Positions 44,623 to 53,422 of a DNA stretch of 64,000 nt are shown one piece after another. The number at the start of each line of letters is the position of its first letter. Position 1 is the stretch's first letter. Below the pieces are notes generated by a model. The model was given only the letters and a program-made list of their open reading frames with translations, was not told where the DNA came from and searched no databases. The DNA comes from an uncultured Collinsella sp. (GTDB taxonomy: Bacteria; Actinomycetota; Coriobacteriia; Coriobacteriales; Coriobacteriaceae), in the NCBI GenBank assembly GCA_900544875.1, contig UQWS01000009.1, forward strand, positions 8,846 through 72,845, read 5' to 3'. The translations under genes were made by a program, and so were the position numbers.

Positions 44623-45341
44623 TCGTCACCCTCTTTGGCACATGGCTCAGCGGTGGCCGCGGTAGCCACACCAGCATCAGGTTCCGCAGAAGTATCCTTC
44701 CCCTGGGCCTTGATCGCCACCGACGCCGGACCAACCTGAATATCCCCGCGCGCCCAATCACCATCGAGCGCACGCGCCACCCAGCGATAGATGGGAATCG
44801 TGAAGAAGATCAGCGCGGCAAAGGGACCGGCACCAAACAGGAACATCAGTAAAAAGAACAGCAGCCAGCACACGGCCCAATACGGGAACGACTGGAACGG
44901 ACCCTTCACCGGAGTCGGGCCGGCCGCGCCACCGCCCGTCACCTGCGCCGTCGCCGCATTGGCGGCCTGCGCACTCCAGCTTGCCGCTTGCGCCGCCTTG
45001 GCCGCAGCATCACTCGCCTGCGTTGCCGCCTCGGTAGCGCGCGCCGCCGCCTCATGGGTGCGAGCACGCTCTGCCGCCTCGGCCTCGCGCTGACGGGCGC
45101 GGTCCTCGTTCTCAAACTCGATATCGTCCTCGATCTCGTCGCTCGGATTGAGCAGCTCGTCCAGGCTCACGCCATAGAGCTTGGCGAGCGAGATCAGGTT
45201 CTCGGTATCGGGTGAGCTCTCCGCGCGTTCCCATTTACTGACCGCCTGGCGCGACAGCCCTAACTTTCGCGCCAGCCCTTCTTGGCTAAAACCCTTGCTG
45301 CGACGAAGGTCGGCGAGCCGCTGCGCAGTTTCTACATTCAT
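44619..45341 (-). CDS. XRE-family regulator with membrane-spanning tail
   Basis: A 240-aa protein. Residues about 7-62 form a Cro/CI helix-turn-helix (LADLRRSKGFSQEGLARKLG, LSRQAVSKWERAESSPDTENLISLA). A long Ala/Glu-rich coiled stretch (about 85-150) leads to two transmembrane helices (about 160-205) and a short tail. Such membrane-tethered XRE proteins can switch genes from the membrane. The ATG at 45341 follows GGAGGAACC. Paired with the DUF4097 gene, it mirrors the PadR/DUF1700/DUF4097 set at 6387. Confidence 0.85.
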   Translation of the reverse strand: MNVETAQRLADLRRSKGFSQEGLARKLGLSRQAVSKWERAESSPDTENLISLAKLYGVSLDELLNPSDEIEDDIEFENEDRARQREAEAAERARTHEAAARATEAATQASDAAAKAAQAASWSAQAANAATAQVTGGGAAGPTPVKGPFQSFPYWAVCWLLFFLLMFLFGAGPFAALIFFTIPIYRWVARALDGDWARGDIQVGPASVAIKAQGKDTSAEPDAGVATAATAEPCAKEGDE

Positions 45342-45463
45342 GGTTCCTCCTATGTGATGCCAGCCGTGCCGCCGGACCGTTTTTGTTCTTAAGGCGCCTT
45401 GCACAGTTAAAAATCTATCCGCCACCGCCAAAAGCATGCCACCTATTCTAGTGAGATTTTTGA

Positions 45464-45476
45464 CAACCGGCGGTTG
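45464..45476. promoter_or_regulatory. Palindrome in the divergent XRE / methyltransferase gap
   Basis: CAACCGGCGGTTG is a perfect dyad directly after a TTGACA-like sequence (45459-45464) in the 267-base gap between the divergent genes. A -10 box 17 bases on is poor. It may be an operator for the XRE regulator; nothing else in the gap is recognised. Confidence 0.35.
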
Positions 45477-45608
45477 CGGGTGCATATGAGCTGCGGAAAT
45501 GTGTCCAAACAAAGCAATGACCCGTAGCTTGGTTGTCCCCGTTGCAGCGTTAACGGTAGTATGGTCGTACTGTTTATTCCGCACCGCCAACGGAGGGAGT
45601 TCCGCGCC

Positions 45609-46481
45609 GTGAACCGCGATTTCGCCTCATCGCTCATCCAGCTCAACAACACGTTCTATCGCGAGCACTCCGCCTCCTTCTCCGATACGCGCCAGGCCCC
45701 GTGGCCCGGCTGGGTGCGCACCATGGATATCGCGCTCGGGCAGCTCGACGTCGCCACGATCGAGCATCCCGTCCGCGTCTTCGATCTTGCCTGCGGCAAT
45801 ATGCGGTTCGAGAACTTTGCCGCCGGCGGCGCACTTGCCGCCAAGGGCGTCGACGGAGCAAACCCCTCGGCAGATGCCAGCTGTCCGTTTGAGTTCTATG
45901 GCGTCGACTCGTGCCAAGACCTGGCCATCGATGCACATGGCCACGCGCTGCGCATTCCCAACCTGCACTTCCAGGAGCTCGATGTGCTCGATGCCCTCAT
46001 GAAACTCAATCCCGCCGAGACGCCCGATGTGCTTTTCGATGCCCCGCTCGCCGACATCTCGGTCTGCTTTGGCTTTATGCACCACGTGCCGTCGTGCGAG
46101 TACCGCGTACGCGTGCTCGACGCCCTGGTGCGCCAGACACGCCCGGGCGGCATCATCGCCATCAGCTTTTGGGAGTTTATGAATGACGAGCGCATGGCGC
46201 GCAAGGCCGTTCGCGCCGAAGCCCGCGCCGAGCTCACCCCGCCGTTTGAGGGCTACGACTCCGCGCAGTTTGAGGCCGGCGACCACCTCATTGGCTGGCA
46301 AAACGACCGCCACGCCTACCGCTATTGCCATCACTTTGACGATCAGCAGATCACCGACCTGGTGCGCGGCGTGCGTACGTTCTACAAGAGCGGCGAGGTC
46401 CCCGTGCGCGAGCTTGAGCGCTTCCATGCCGACGGTCGTAGCGGCGAGCTCAACCGCTATGTGATTCTCAAGCGCCTGTAG
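45609..46481 (+). CDS. Class I SAM-dependent methyltransferase, possibly Trm9-like
   Basis: A 290-aa methyltransferase with motif I VFDLACGNMRFENF (about residues 57-70), acidic motif II FYGVDSCQDLAIDA, and motifs IV-V DISVCFGFMHHVPSCEYRVRV in outline followed by TRPGGIIAISFW. The MHHVPS...R region recalls the HHL-STxxRR region of Trm9/ALKBH8-type wobble-uridine methyltransferases, which act after Elongator; given elp3 4 kb away this is an attractive but unproven idea. The GTG start follows GGAGGGAG. Confidence 0.75.
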   Translation: MNRDFASSLIQLNNTFYREHSASFSDTRQAPWPGWVRTMDIALGQLDVATIEHPVRVFDLACGNMRFENFAAGGALAAKGVDGANPSADASCPFEFYGVDSCQDLAIDAHGHALRIPNLHFQELDVLDALMKLNPAETPDVLFDAPLADISVCFGFMHHVPSCEYRVRVLDALVRQTRPGGIIAISFWEFMNDERMARKAVRAEARAELTPPFEGYDSAQFEAGDHLIGWQNDRHAYRYCHHFDDQQITDLVRGVRTFYKSGEVPVRELERFHADGRSGELNRYVILKRL

Positions 46482-46599
46482 GCACCGACGACTCGCCGTC
46501 GAGCCGCACCGCATCTTTCAGGCAAACTATGCCCACCCTTTTTCAACCCATTGACGGAACGCGCGGCTATGCGTTCCACACTTATGACCAAGGAGCCTC

Positions 46600-47439
46600 A
46601 TGGGAGCCGTCCACGTTCGCACGCCTAAGAACTTTGTGCTCGAGGAGCGCCTGGAGCGCTACGCCGATGCGATTGAGACGAACCCCGAAATCTATGCCGG
46701 AGATTGGCGCAAGGCCTGTGCGCCAGTTGGCAGCAAGCCTTTCGAACATCTTCACCTGGATCTCGGTTGTGGCAAGGGAACGTACCTTGTAGAGCGCGCG
46801 GCCCACGAGCCAAACACCCTCTTTATCGGCATGGACCAGGAGCCCATCTGCATCGCCTATGCCGCGCAGAAAATCTGCGAGCAGGAACTGGCCAACGCAC
46901 TCGTCCTGCCCCGAGGCGCCGCATCGCTGCCGCAGCTGTTTGCCACAGGCGAGCTCGATGCCATCACCATTAACTTTCCCACGCCGCAGCCCAAGGCCAA
47001 GTACGCCAAAAAACGACTCGTCCATGTCGGCCATCTGATGCTCTACCGCCCGCTCTTTTCAGCCGGCGCTACCGTCACGCTGCGCACCGACAGCAAGCCA
47101 TTGCGCGACTACGCCCTGGGGCAGTTTGCCGCGGCAGGCTACGACACGCTTTGGGTAAGCGACAACGTCCGCCGCGACCATCCCGAGCATCCCGAGACCG
47201 AATATGAATGCCGCACGCGCGAGATGGGTGCCGTCGTCTATGGCATTTGTGCCACGCCCGGAGCGCAGCCAACCGACGAACAGCTCACAGTAGGCCGCGC
47301 GCAGGAGCAAAGCCTTGCCTGCTACCTGCCCGATAACCTCGATGAGCTCACCTATGTACCTCTGGGCATGGAAGAAGCCGTCGAGAACTTTAGAAACCGC
47401 GCCCGCAAAGGCAAGAAGCGCCTGCCGCAAGAGCACTAA
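46600..47439 (+). CDS. trmB: tRNA (guanine-N7)-methyltransferase
   Basis: A 279-aa TrmB homologue, which methylates G46 of tRNA using SAM. N-terminal RTPKNFVLEERLERY, motif I LDLGCGKGTYL (about residues 52-62), IGMDQE, then NFPTPQPKAKYAKKRLV where canonical TrmB has FPDPWPKKRHxKRR, and the C-terminal TEYECRTREMGAVVYG. The loss of the Asp and Trp in that motif is unusual. AAGGAG precedes the ATG. Its C-terminus is longer than usual by about 50 residues and basic at the end. Confidence 0.85.
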   Translation: MGAVHVRTPKNFVLEERLERYADAIETNPEIYAGDWRKACAPVGSKPFEHLHLDLGCGKGTYLVERAAHEPNTLFIGMDQEPICIAYAAQKICEQELANALVLPRGAASLPQLFATGELDAITINFPTPQPKAKYAKKRLVHVGHLMLYRPLFSAGATVTLRTDSKPLRDYALGQFAAAGYDTLWVSDNVRRDHPEHPETEYECRTREMGAVVYGICATPGAQPTDEQLTVGRAQEQSLACYLPDNLDELTYVPLGMEEAVENFRNRARKGKKRLPQEH

Positions 47440-47537
47440 CTTCACGCGCCCATTTCCTGCATTTTCTTTCGCGCTGGCACCCCGCGCCGCCGCTACGCCA
47501 TAATAGTTGGCGGACAATCGCGAGAGAAAGCAAACAC

Positions 47538-50219
47538 ATGGCACAGACCACGACAGATATCGCCGCCAGCACCGTCTCCGGTGCCGGAGCCGCCAGTTCA
47601 TTCTCGGGCGGCACGGGAACCGAAGCCGAATTCGGCTCGCTCGGTGCGCTCTCCCCCACCTGGTGGGAGCCCGAGGACGGCAGCGAGCCCGAACCGTGGC
47701 TCACGCCCGACCAGGCCTTCGAGCGCTTCTTTGAATGGACGAGCGACCGCGGCATTGAACTGTGGGACCACCAAGAAGAGGCCCTCATGGACCTGGCAGC
47801 CGGCGATCACGTCATTTTGGGCACACCGACCGGATCGGGCAAATCGCTCGTCGCACTGGGCATGCTCTTTATGGGCATGGCGCAGGGCAAGCGCTGCTAT
47901 TACACGGCCCCCATCAAGGCCTTGGTCAGCGAAAAGTTTTTCGACCTGGTGCAGGTGCTCGGCCGCGATAACGTCGGCATGATCACCGGCGACACGCATA
48001 TCAACACCAAGGCACCCGTCATCTGCTGCACGGCCGAGATTCTTGCCAACGACGCACTGCGCGAGGGCGAGGACGCCGATGTTGGCTGCGTCGCCATGGA
48101 CGAGTTCCACTACTTTGCAGACCCCGACCGCGGCTGGGCCTGGCAGGTGCCGCTGCTCACTCTGCCCCATACGCAGTTTATGCTCATGAGCGCCACGCTC
48201 GGCGATGTCACCGCCATCGCCGCCTCACTCGAGGAGCACACCGGCGCTGCCTGCGACCTGGTCGTCGACGCCCCGCGTCCTGTTCCGCTGAGTTACGACT
48301 ATGTGACGACCTCCCTCGAGGGCACGGTCGAGCTCGCCATGCGCCGCGACGAGGCCCCACTCTATATCGTGCACTTTAGCCAGGATGCCGCACTTGCGAC
48401 GGCACAGTCGCTCGCCAATTTTGGCATTGCCAGCAAGGAGCAGCGCGAGGCCATCAAGGAGGCGGCCAAGGGCACGAGCTTCTCGACGGCCTTCGGCAAA
48501 ATCCTCAAGCGCTTGCTCGGATGCGGCGTCGGCGTGCACCATGCTGGCATGTTGCCGCGCTACCGCCTGCTGGTCGAGCGCTTGGCGCAGCAGGGCCTGC
48601 TACCCGTCATCTGCGGCACCGATACGCTCGGCGTCGGTATCAACGTGCCCATCCACACCGTGGTGCTCACCGCGCTCACCAAGTTCGATGGCTACAAGAT
48701 GCGTCGTCTGCGCGCCCGCGAGTTCCATCAGATTGCCGGTCGTGCCGGCCGCTCGGGCTTCGATACCGAGGGCATGGTCATCGCCGAGGCACCCGAGCAC
48801 GAGATCGAGAATGCCAAGCTTATGGCCAAGGCGGGCGACGACCCCAAAAAGCTCCGCAAGATTAAAAAGAAGAAGGCCCCCGAGGGCTTTGTCACCTGGA
48901 ACAAGCAGACGTTCGAGCGCCTGATCGAGACGCAGCCCGAGACACTCAAGCCGCGCCTGCGCATCACGCACTCCATGGTGATTAGCGTGGTCGAGCAGGG
49001 TGGCGATGCCCGAGCCCGCGTACACGACCTCATCGAGACGAGCCTGCAGACCCCCGAGGAAAAGGCTAAGCTCGAGGTTCGTGCCGACGAGATCTTCGCC
49101 ACGCTCATCGATTCCGGCGTCGTCGTGCGCACCGAGGTGCCGCCCGCACCCGACGCTCCGGCTGACGCCGCGCCGGACATCGACTACGCACTGACGGTCG
49201 ACCTGCCCGAGGACTTTGCGCTCGACCAGCCGCTCTCGCCGTTTTTGCTTGCCGCGTTGGAGCTGCTCGATCCCGAGAGCGAGACCTATACCATGGACCT
49301 CATCAGTATGGTCGAGGCCACGCTCGAGGACCCCAAACAGGTGCTCCGCGCCCAGGAGCGTGCCGCGCGCGACCGCGCCATGGCCGAGATGAAGGCCGAC
49401 GGCGTCGAATACGAGGAGCGCCTGGAGCGCATTCAGGACGTCACGTACGAAAAGCCGCTCGAGGACCTGCTCGATGCCGCCTTTGACAAGTACTGCCAGG
49501 AAGTGCCCTGGGCAAACGACTACCAGCTCTCCCCCAAGAGCGTCCTGCGCGATATGTTGGAAAGCGCGAGCGATTTTAAGGGCTACATTCAAAAGCTCGG
49601 CATCGCCCGCTCCGAGGGCATTTTGCTGCGCTACCTGGCAGAGGCTTACCGTTCTCTCGACCGCACCGTACCCATCGAGAAGCGCGACGAGCGCCTGCGC
49701 GACATTATCTCGTGGCTGGGCTTTGTGGTGCGCTCGGTCGACTCGAGCCTGGTGGACGAGTGGGAGAACGCCGGCAACCCGGCAGCCCTCGATGCCGCGC
49801 CGCCACAGGGCATCGACGAGGTCGTGGCGGACCGCCGCGGCTGCACGCTGCTGGTGCGCAATGCGCTCTTCCGCCGCGTGACCCTTGCCGCCCGCGAGCA
49901 CGTTCGCGACCTGGGCGAACTCGACGACGACTGGGGCATGAGCGAGATTCGCTGGCAAAAGGCGCTCGATGCCTACCATGAGCAGCACGAGGAAATCCTC
50001 ACCGACGGAGATGCCCGCAGCGCCGCGATGTTCTCCATCGATGAGTCCGACGAGAAGACCGCGCACGTATGGCACGTGCACCAGATCTTTGCCGACGAGG
50101 ATGGCGACCACGACTTTGGCATCATGGGCGATGTCGATCTGGACGCCACGCAAGACGGCGGCGAGGTCATCTTCAAAAACTACCGCGTCGGCTTTATCGA
50201 GGACCTGCTCGAGGACTAG
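47538..50219 (+). CDS. DEAD/DEAH-box helicase with DUF3516 C-terminus
   Basis: An 893-aa superfamily 2 helicase of the actinobacterial DUF3516 type (Ski2/Mtr4-like core). Motifs: GTPTGSGKSLVALG (about residues 95-108), TAPIKALVSEKF, the DEFHY box (about 190), LMSATLGD, GTDTLGVGINVP and QIAGRAGRSGFD. The DUF3516 region fills the rest with long charged helices. RNA helicase activity is inferred from the Ski2-like core. A terminator follows 22 bases after its stop codon. Confidence 0.88.
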   Translation: MAQTTTDIAASTVSGAGAASSFSGGTGTEAEFGSLGALSPTWWEPEDGSEPEPWLTPDQAFERFFEWTSDRGIELWDHQEEALMDLAAGDHVILGTPTGSGKSLVALGMLFMGMAQGKRCYYTAPIKALVSEKFFDLVQVLGRDNVGMITGDTHINTKAPVICCTAEILANDALREGEDADVGCVAMDEFHYFADPDRGWAWQVPLLTLPHTQFMLMSATLGDVTAIAASLEEHTGAACDLVVDAPRPVPLSYDYVTTSLEGTVELAMRRDEAPLYIVHFSQDAALATAQSLANFGIASKEQREAIKEAAKGTSFSTAFGKILKRLLGCGVGVHHAGMLPRYRLLVERLAQQGLLPVICGTDTLGVGINVPIHTVVLTALTKFDGYKMRRLRAREFHQIAGRAGRSGFDTEGMVIAEAPEHEIENAKLMAKAGDDPKKLRKIKKKKAPEGFVTWNKQTFERLIETQPETLKPRLRITHSMVISVVEQGGDARARVHDLIETSLQTPEEKAKLEVRADEIFATLIDSGVVVRTEVPPAPDAPADAAPDIDYALTVDLPEDFALDQPLSPFLLAALELLDPESETYTMDLISMVEATLEDPKQVLRAQERAARDRAMAEMKADGVEYEERLERIQDVTYEKPLEDLLDAAFDKYCQEVPWANDYQLSPKSVLRDMLESASDFKGYIQKLGIARSEGILLRYLAEAYRSLDRTVPIEKRDERLRDIISWLGFVVRSVDSSLVDEWENAGNPAALDAAPPQGIDEVVADRRGCTLLVRNALFRRVTLAAREHVRDLGELDDDWGMSEIRWQKALDAYHEQHEEILTDGDARSAAMFSIDESDEKTAHVWHVHQIFADEDGDHDFGIMGDVDLDATQDGGEVIFKNYRVGFIEDLLED

Positions 50220-50240
50220 CCGAACATACTGGAACGAAAC

Positions 50241-50281
50241 AAAGCGGGGCCGTTGGCAATATCGCCAGCGGCCCCGCTTTT
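50241..50281. terminator. Bidirectional terminator
   Basis: AAAGCGGGGCCG (50241-50252) and CGGCCCCGCTTT (50269-50280) pair perfectly, with an inner TGGC/GCCA stem. T-runs flank both sides, and the two converging genes (DUF3516 helicase and DUF2130) end on either side, so it should serve both. Confidence 0.92.
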
Positions 50282-50298
50282 GCACTATCTGCTATGCC

Positions 50299-52056
50299 TT
50301 ACTCGGCATCTTCGACCTCATACGAATCTGCCTCGGCGGGCTCATCGTTTGTCTCTGGCGCAGCCCCGCGCGCCTCGTCAAACGCCGCCTTCATGGTCTT
50401 GTTGCCCCATGTGAGCTTGCGAATGGTAAGATCGTCGGCTTTCTTGTTGGCTAGGCGCAGATTGTTCTCGGAGGACAGCAACGCCTCCTTGGTTTTCTGC
50501 AGATGGCTAATCGTCTTGTCGATCTCATCAATCGCCGTTTGGAACTTGCGGCTCGCGATCTCGTAGTTGCGACCGAAATCATTCTTGAACTTTTCCATCT
50601 TGGCTTCGAAGTTCGTGACGTCGATATTCTGCTGTTTGTACTCCGCCAGCTCCTGCTTATAGCGCAGCGAACCCATGGCGGCGTTGCGAAGAAGCGTAAT
50701 CATGGGAATGAAAAACTGTGGGCGAATCACGTACATCTTCTCGTAGCGATAGCTCACGTCGACTATCCCTGCGTTATAGAGCTCGCTCTCGGGCTCGAGT
50801 AGCGTGCAGAGCACCGCGTACTCACAGCCTTTTTGGCGGCGATCGTGGTCGAGTTTCTTAAAGAAGTCCTCGTTTTTATGCTTGGTCGTGGTCTCGTCGT
50901 TCTCGTTTTTCATCTCGAACATAATCGAAATGACCTCGTTACCGCTCGCGTCGCACTCGCGGAAGATAAAGTCGCCCTTGGTACCCTCGGACGCATCGTT
51001 ATCTTTCTCGAAGTACGCGTTGGGAAACGCCGTCATGCGCAGACGGTTGAACTCGGTCTCGCAGTGCTGCTCGAGCGACTCGCCCACCATCTTGGTGGAC
51101 AGGCGGACCTTCATGTCCTTAAGGCGCTCAATCTCTTCATCCTTGTAGCGAATCAGGTCATCGCTCGCGCGCTTGGCCTGCGCAAGCTCGAGCTCGTGTG
51201 CCGCCTTGGCTTGCTCCTCGCGAGAATCGCGCACCGCCAGCTCGCTCGTCAGCTTGGCACGTGCCTCATCGCGCTCTCGCTCCGCCGCGGCGACCGCCTC
51301 TGACATGTTCATTTTTGCCATCAGTTCCTGCTCGCGCAACTGGGCACGCAGACCCTCGGCCTCTTGCTCGGACTGTGCCTTTGCGGCAGAAAACTTCTCT
51401 TGCACCTTCACGCGATAGTCAGCAAGCGCGCGCTCGGCCTCGCTGCGAGCGGCATCGAGCTCACGCTGCGACTCGGCCGCAGCGGCGGCAAGCGCCATCT
51501 CCTGGGCCTTGTCCGCCGCGGCAAGTCTGGCCTGCAGCTCAGCAATCTGAGCATCACGTGCAGCTAAATCGTTTTGAGCGGCATTGCGCGTCGCCGACTC
51601 GACGAGCTTGGCTTCGTCATCTTTGCGCTCCAGCTGCGCACGCAAATTGTCGATCTCGCGCTGAAGCTCGGCATTCTCCTTTTGAGCATCGGCGCGGGCC
51701 TCAACCGCCGCGCGCTGACTTGCACTCTCGCGCTCTGCGGCAGCGCCTTCGAGCTTGGCGCGCAGCTCGGCAAGCTCAGCGTCGCGCTTGGCAACCTCTT
51801 GTGCCAGCTTCTGCTCCGCAGTGTTCTTCTGCTCGGCAAGCTGAGCGTTGCGCTGAGACTCTGCCTCTTGCAAGGCAGCCGTCGAACGCGAGCGCTCAAG
51901 CTCCAGCGCCTGCTCGCCCTCGCGCTGGACTGCCCTCACACGCTCATCCAAATCGCGCGAAAACTCGGCATTGCGCACTTGTTTGACGATATCCGCATAG
52001 CCGGACGCATCGACCTTAAAAACTTCGCCGCAATGCGGGCACTTAATCTCGTTCAT
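50299..52056 (-). CDS. DUF2130 coiled-coil nuclease-fold protein
   Basis: A 585-aa protein. The N-terminus has CPHCGEVF (one CxxC, a zinc-ribbon half), residues about 30-310 are a continuous Ala/Glu/Arg-rich coiled coil, and the C-terminal DUF2130 domain (about 325-545) has RMTAFPNAYFEKDND, then SIMFEMKNENDETTTKHKNED with the E-x-K of a PD-(D/E)XK nuclease fold. Function is unknown; DNA binding or cleavage is inferred. GAGGAG stands before the ATG at 52056; an upstream extension lacks a site. Convergent with the DUF3516 helicase. Confidence 0.85.
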   Translation of the reverse strand: MNEIKCPHCGEVFKVDASGYADIVKQVRNAEFSRDLDERVRAVQREGEQALELERSRSTAALQEAESQRNAQLAEQKNTAEQKLAQEVAKRDAELAELRAKLEGAAAERESASQRAAVEARADAQKENAELQREIDNLRAQLERKDDEAKLVESATRNAAQNDLAARDAQIAELQARLAAADKAQEMALAAAAAESQRELDAARSEAERALADYRVKVQEKFSAAKAQSEQEAEGLRAQLREQELMAKMNMSEAVAAAERERDEARAKLTSELAVRDSREEQAKAAHELELAQAKRASDDLIRYKDEEIERLKDMKVRLSTKMVGESLEQHCETEFNRLRMTAFPNAYFEKDNDASEGTKGDFIFRECDASGNEVISIMFEMKNENDETTTKHKNEDFFKKLDHDRRQKGCEYAVLCTLLEPESELYNAGIVDVSYRYEKMYVIRPQFFIPMITLLRNAAMGSLRYKQELAEYKQQNIDVTNFEAKMEKFKNDFGRNYEIASRKFQTAIDEIDKTISHLQKTKEALLSSENNLRLANKKADDLTIRKLTWGNKTMKAAFDEARGAAPETNDEPAEADSYEVEDAE

Positions 52057-52156
52057 AGCAGCTCCTCGATGGACGCAAACTTCAACCGCCTTCACTCTAC
52101 CGCGCCGCGCGGACAAATAAGTCGCCGCTACCAGAATGACTACGGCGCCAGAACCA

Positions 52157-52183
52157 CCACAAAGGTGCCTGTCCCCTTCGCGG
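52157..52183. repeat. Degenerate GTCCC-type hairpin
   Basis: CCACAAAGG (52157-52165) can pair imperfectly with CCTTCGCGG (52175-52183) around a short loop holding TGCCTGTCCC. It resembles a decayed copy of the loop format seen at 6201-6281 and 38246-38282. It lies between the metallophosphoesterase and DUF2130 genes. Confidence 0.4.
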
Positions 52184-52194
52184 CGGTTTGCGAG

Positions 52195-52740
52195 CTACAG
52201 TCCAAAGAAATTCAGGATCTGGTCTCGGCTTACGGGCTTGTAGTTGTTGGCGTCGAGGCCCACATCGTAGCGGTAAATGGGGCGCTCGCGATCGCGGTTG
52301 CGAGCGTTGGTGCGGTCTCCTCTGCTGTGGATATGCCCGTGTAGCATGATGGCGCCACGCGCCTTACCATTCCAGCTGAGCATGGGGTAGTGGCTCATAA
52401 CCAGACGATGCCCCTTGGCATAGCCGGGAGCAATCTCCAGGTAATCGCGCACGTCTTCCCAAATCTGCGGTACGTCGGGATCTTCCCAGTCGCCGTCATG
52501 GTTACCACGGACGAGCGTCACATTCTTGCATTCGATACGCTCGCGCAGGCGCACCGCCTCTGCCAGGGGCAAACGATAGGTAAAGTCTCCCAAGATATAG
52601 AGGCGGTCGTCCACAGCCACGCACTCATTGATGGCATCGATGACCTTGCGGTTCATCTCCTCGACCGAATCAAACGGCCGATCCATGTCGTGCAAGATAT
52701 TCGTATCGCCCAGGTGCAGGTCGGCGGTAAACCACATCAT
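52195..52740 (-). CDS. Metallophosphoesterase
   Basis: A 181-aa calcineurin-like phosphoesterase with all metal motifs: DLHLGD (D-x-H), GDFT, GNHDG and the C-terminal MLHGHIHS (GHxH). Small members hydrolyse phosphodiesters or nucleotides; the substrate is unknown. The start at 52740 is preceded by GAGGAC; an upstream in-frame ATG has no site. It lies in a minus-strand run with DUF2130, an acidic peptide and a HIRAN protein. Confidence 0.88.
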   Translation of the reverse strand: MMWFTADLHLGDTNILHDMDRPFDSVEEMNRKVIDAINECVAVDDRLYILGDFTYRLPLAEAVRLRERIECKNVTLVRGNHDGDWEDPDVPQIWEDVRDYLEIAPGYAKGHRLVMSHYPMLSWNGKARGAIMLHGHIHSRGDRTNARNRDRERPIYRYDVGLDANNYKPVSRDQILNFFGL

Positions 52741-52806
52741 CGTCTCTGTCCTCATTTCGCAACGCATCAAACTCGTGCTAAGTATACAGACACAGCGATG
52801 CGGCGG

Positions 52807-52986
52807 TTAGCCAAAGAGCCCGCCGAACAATCCTCGGCGGCGCTTGTCCTTTTTATTCGAATCTTTTCCCGGGGTGTTCTTATCCTTTTGCTTTTTGCGG
52901 TCCTGCTCCAACTCATCGTCATCAAGTAGCATATCCCACTCAAACGGGTCATCCGTCAGATCGAACAGATCATCGTCATCAAACAT
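52807..52986 (-). CDS. Small charged protein of unknown function
   Basis: A 59-aa protein with an acidic first half (MFDDDDLFDLTDDPFEWD, LLDDDELEQD) and a basic second half ending in KKDKRRRGLFGGLFG. I recognise no family. A GGGGA site precedes the ATG at 52986, and a 63-residue frame upstream is the alternative. It lies 18 bases after the HIRAN gene in the same direction, so co-transcription is likely. Confidence 0.65.
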   Translation of the reverse strand: MFDDDDLFDLTDDPFEWDMLLDDDELEQDRKKQKDKNTPGKDSNKKDKRRRGLFGGLFG

Positions 52987-53004
52987 GGCAGTCCCCATTG
53001 CCGA

Positions 53005-53331
53005 CTAGCGAGCATCCACCACGTAGAGTCCAACGCGAACCTGATGCCACGGGCTGCGCTCGGGAGCAACCTGTTGCACGTGGGCCTCAAATACGTCCTC
53101 ATGGCCGTAATACATCATCAAGGACAGCGGGCCGACCTCGTTTCCCGGAACATAGCCAAGTTTGGTCTTGCCATAGTAGATCGCAACCGCCTCGGGGTCA
53201 TGGGGATTATCGCGCTCGGCACACAGCGTCAGTTTATCGCCCGCTTTAAGATCGCCTAGGACCAAAGCGCCGTCGGCATATTGAAATCCTGCGATATGAA
53301 ACGACAGAAGAACACGTGAAGGCTCGTACAT
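53005..53331 (-). CDS. HIRAN-domain protein
   Basis: A 108-aa protein that is almost entirely a HIRAN domain: SFHIAGFQYADGAL, LTLCAERDNPHDPEAVAIYY and KLGYVPGNEVGPLSLMM. HIRAN domains bind DNA ends, in helicase-like proteins (HLTF, Rad5) and as stand-alone bacterial proteins near repair or restriction genes. GAGGAG precedes the ATG. It is followed by the charged 59-aa protein and the phosphoesterase. Confidence 0.88.
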   Translation of the reverse strand: MYEPSRVLLSFHIAGFQYADGALVLGDLKAGDKLTLCAERDNPHDPEAVAIYYGKTKLGYVPGNEVGPLSLMMYYGHEDVFEAHVQQVAPERSPWHQVRVGLYVVDAR

Positions 53332-53422
53332 GGCAACTCCTCTAACGGCCGGATAAACCAGCGTTTGACCTTATCGAGAAGTCTACGGGCCCGTGCGGAC
53401 ATAAATTCATCCTTATCTGATT

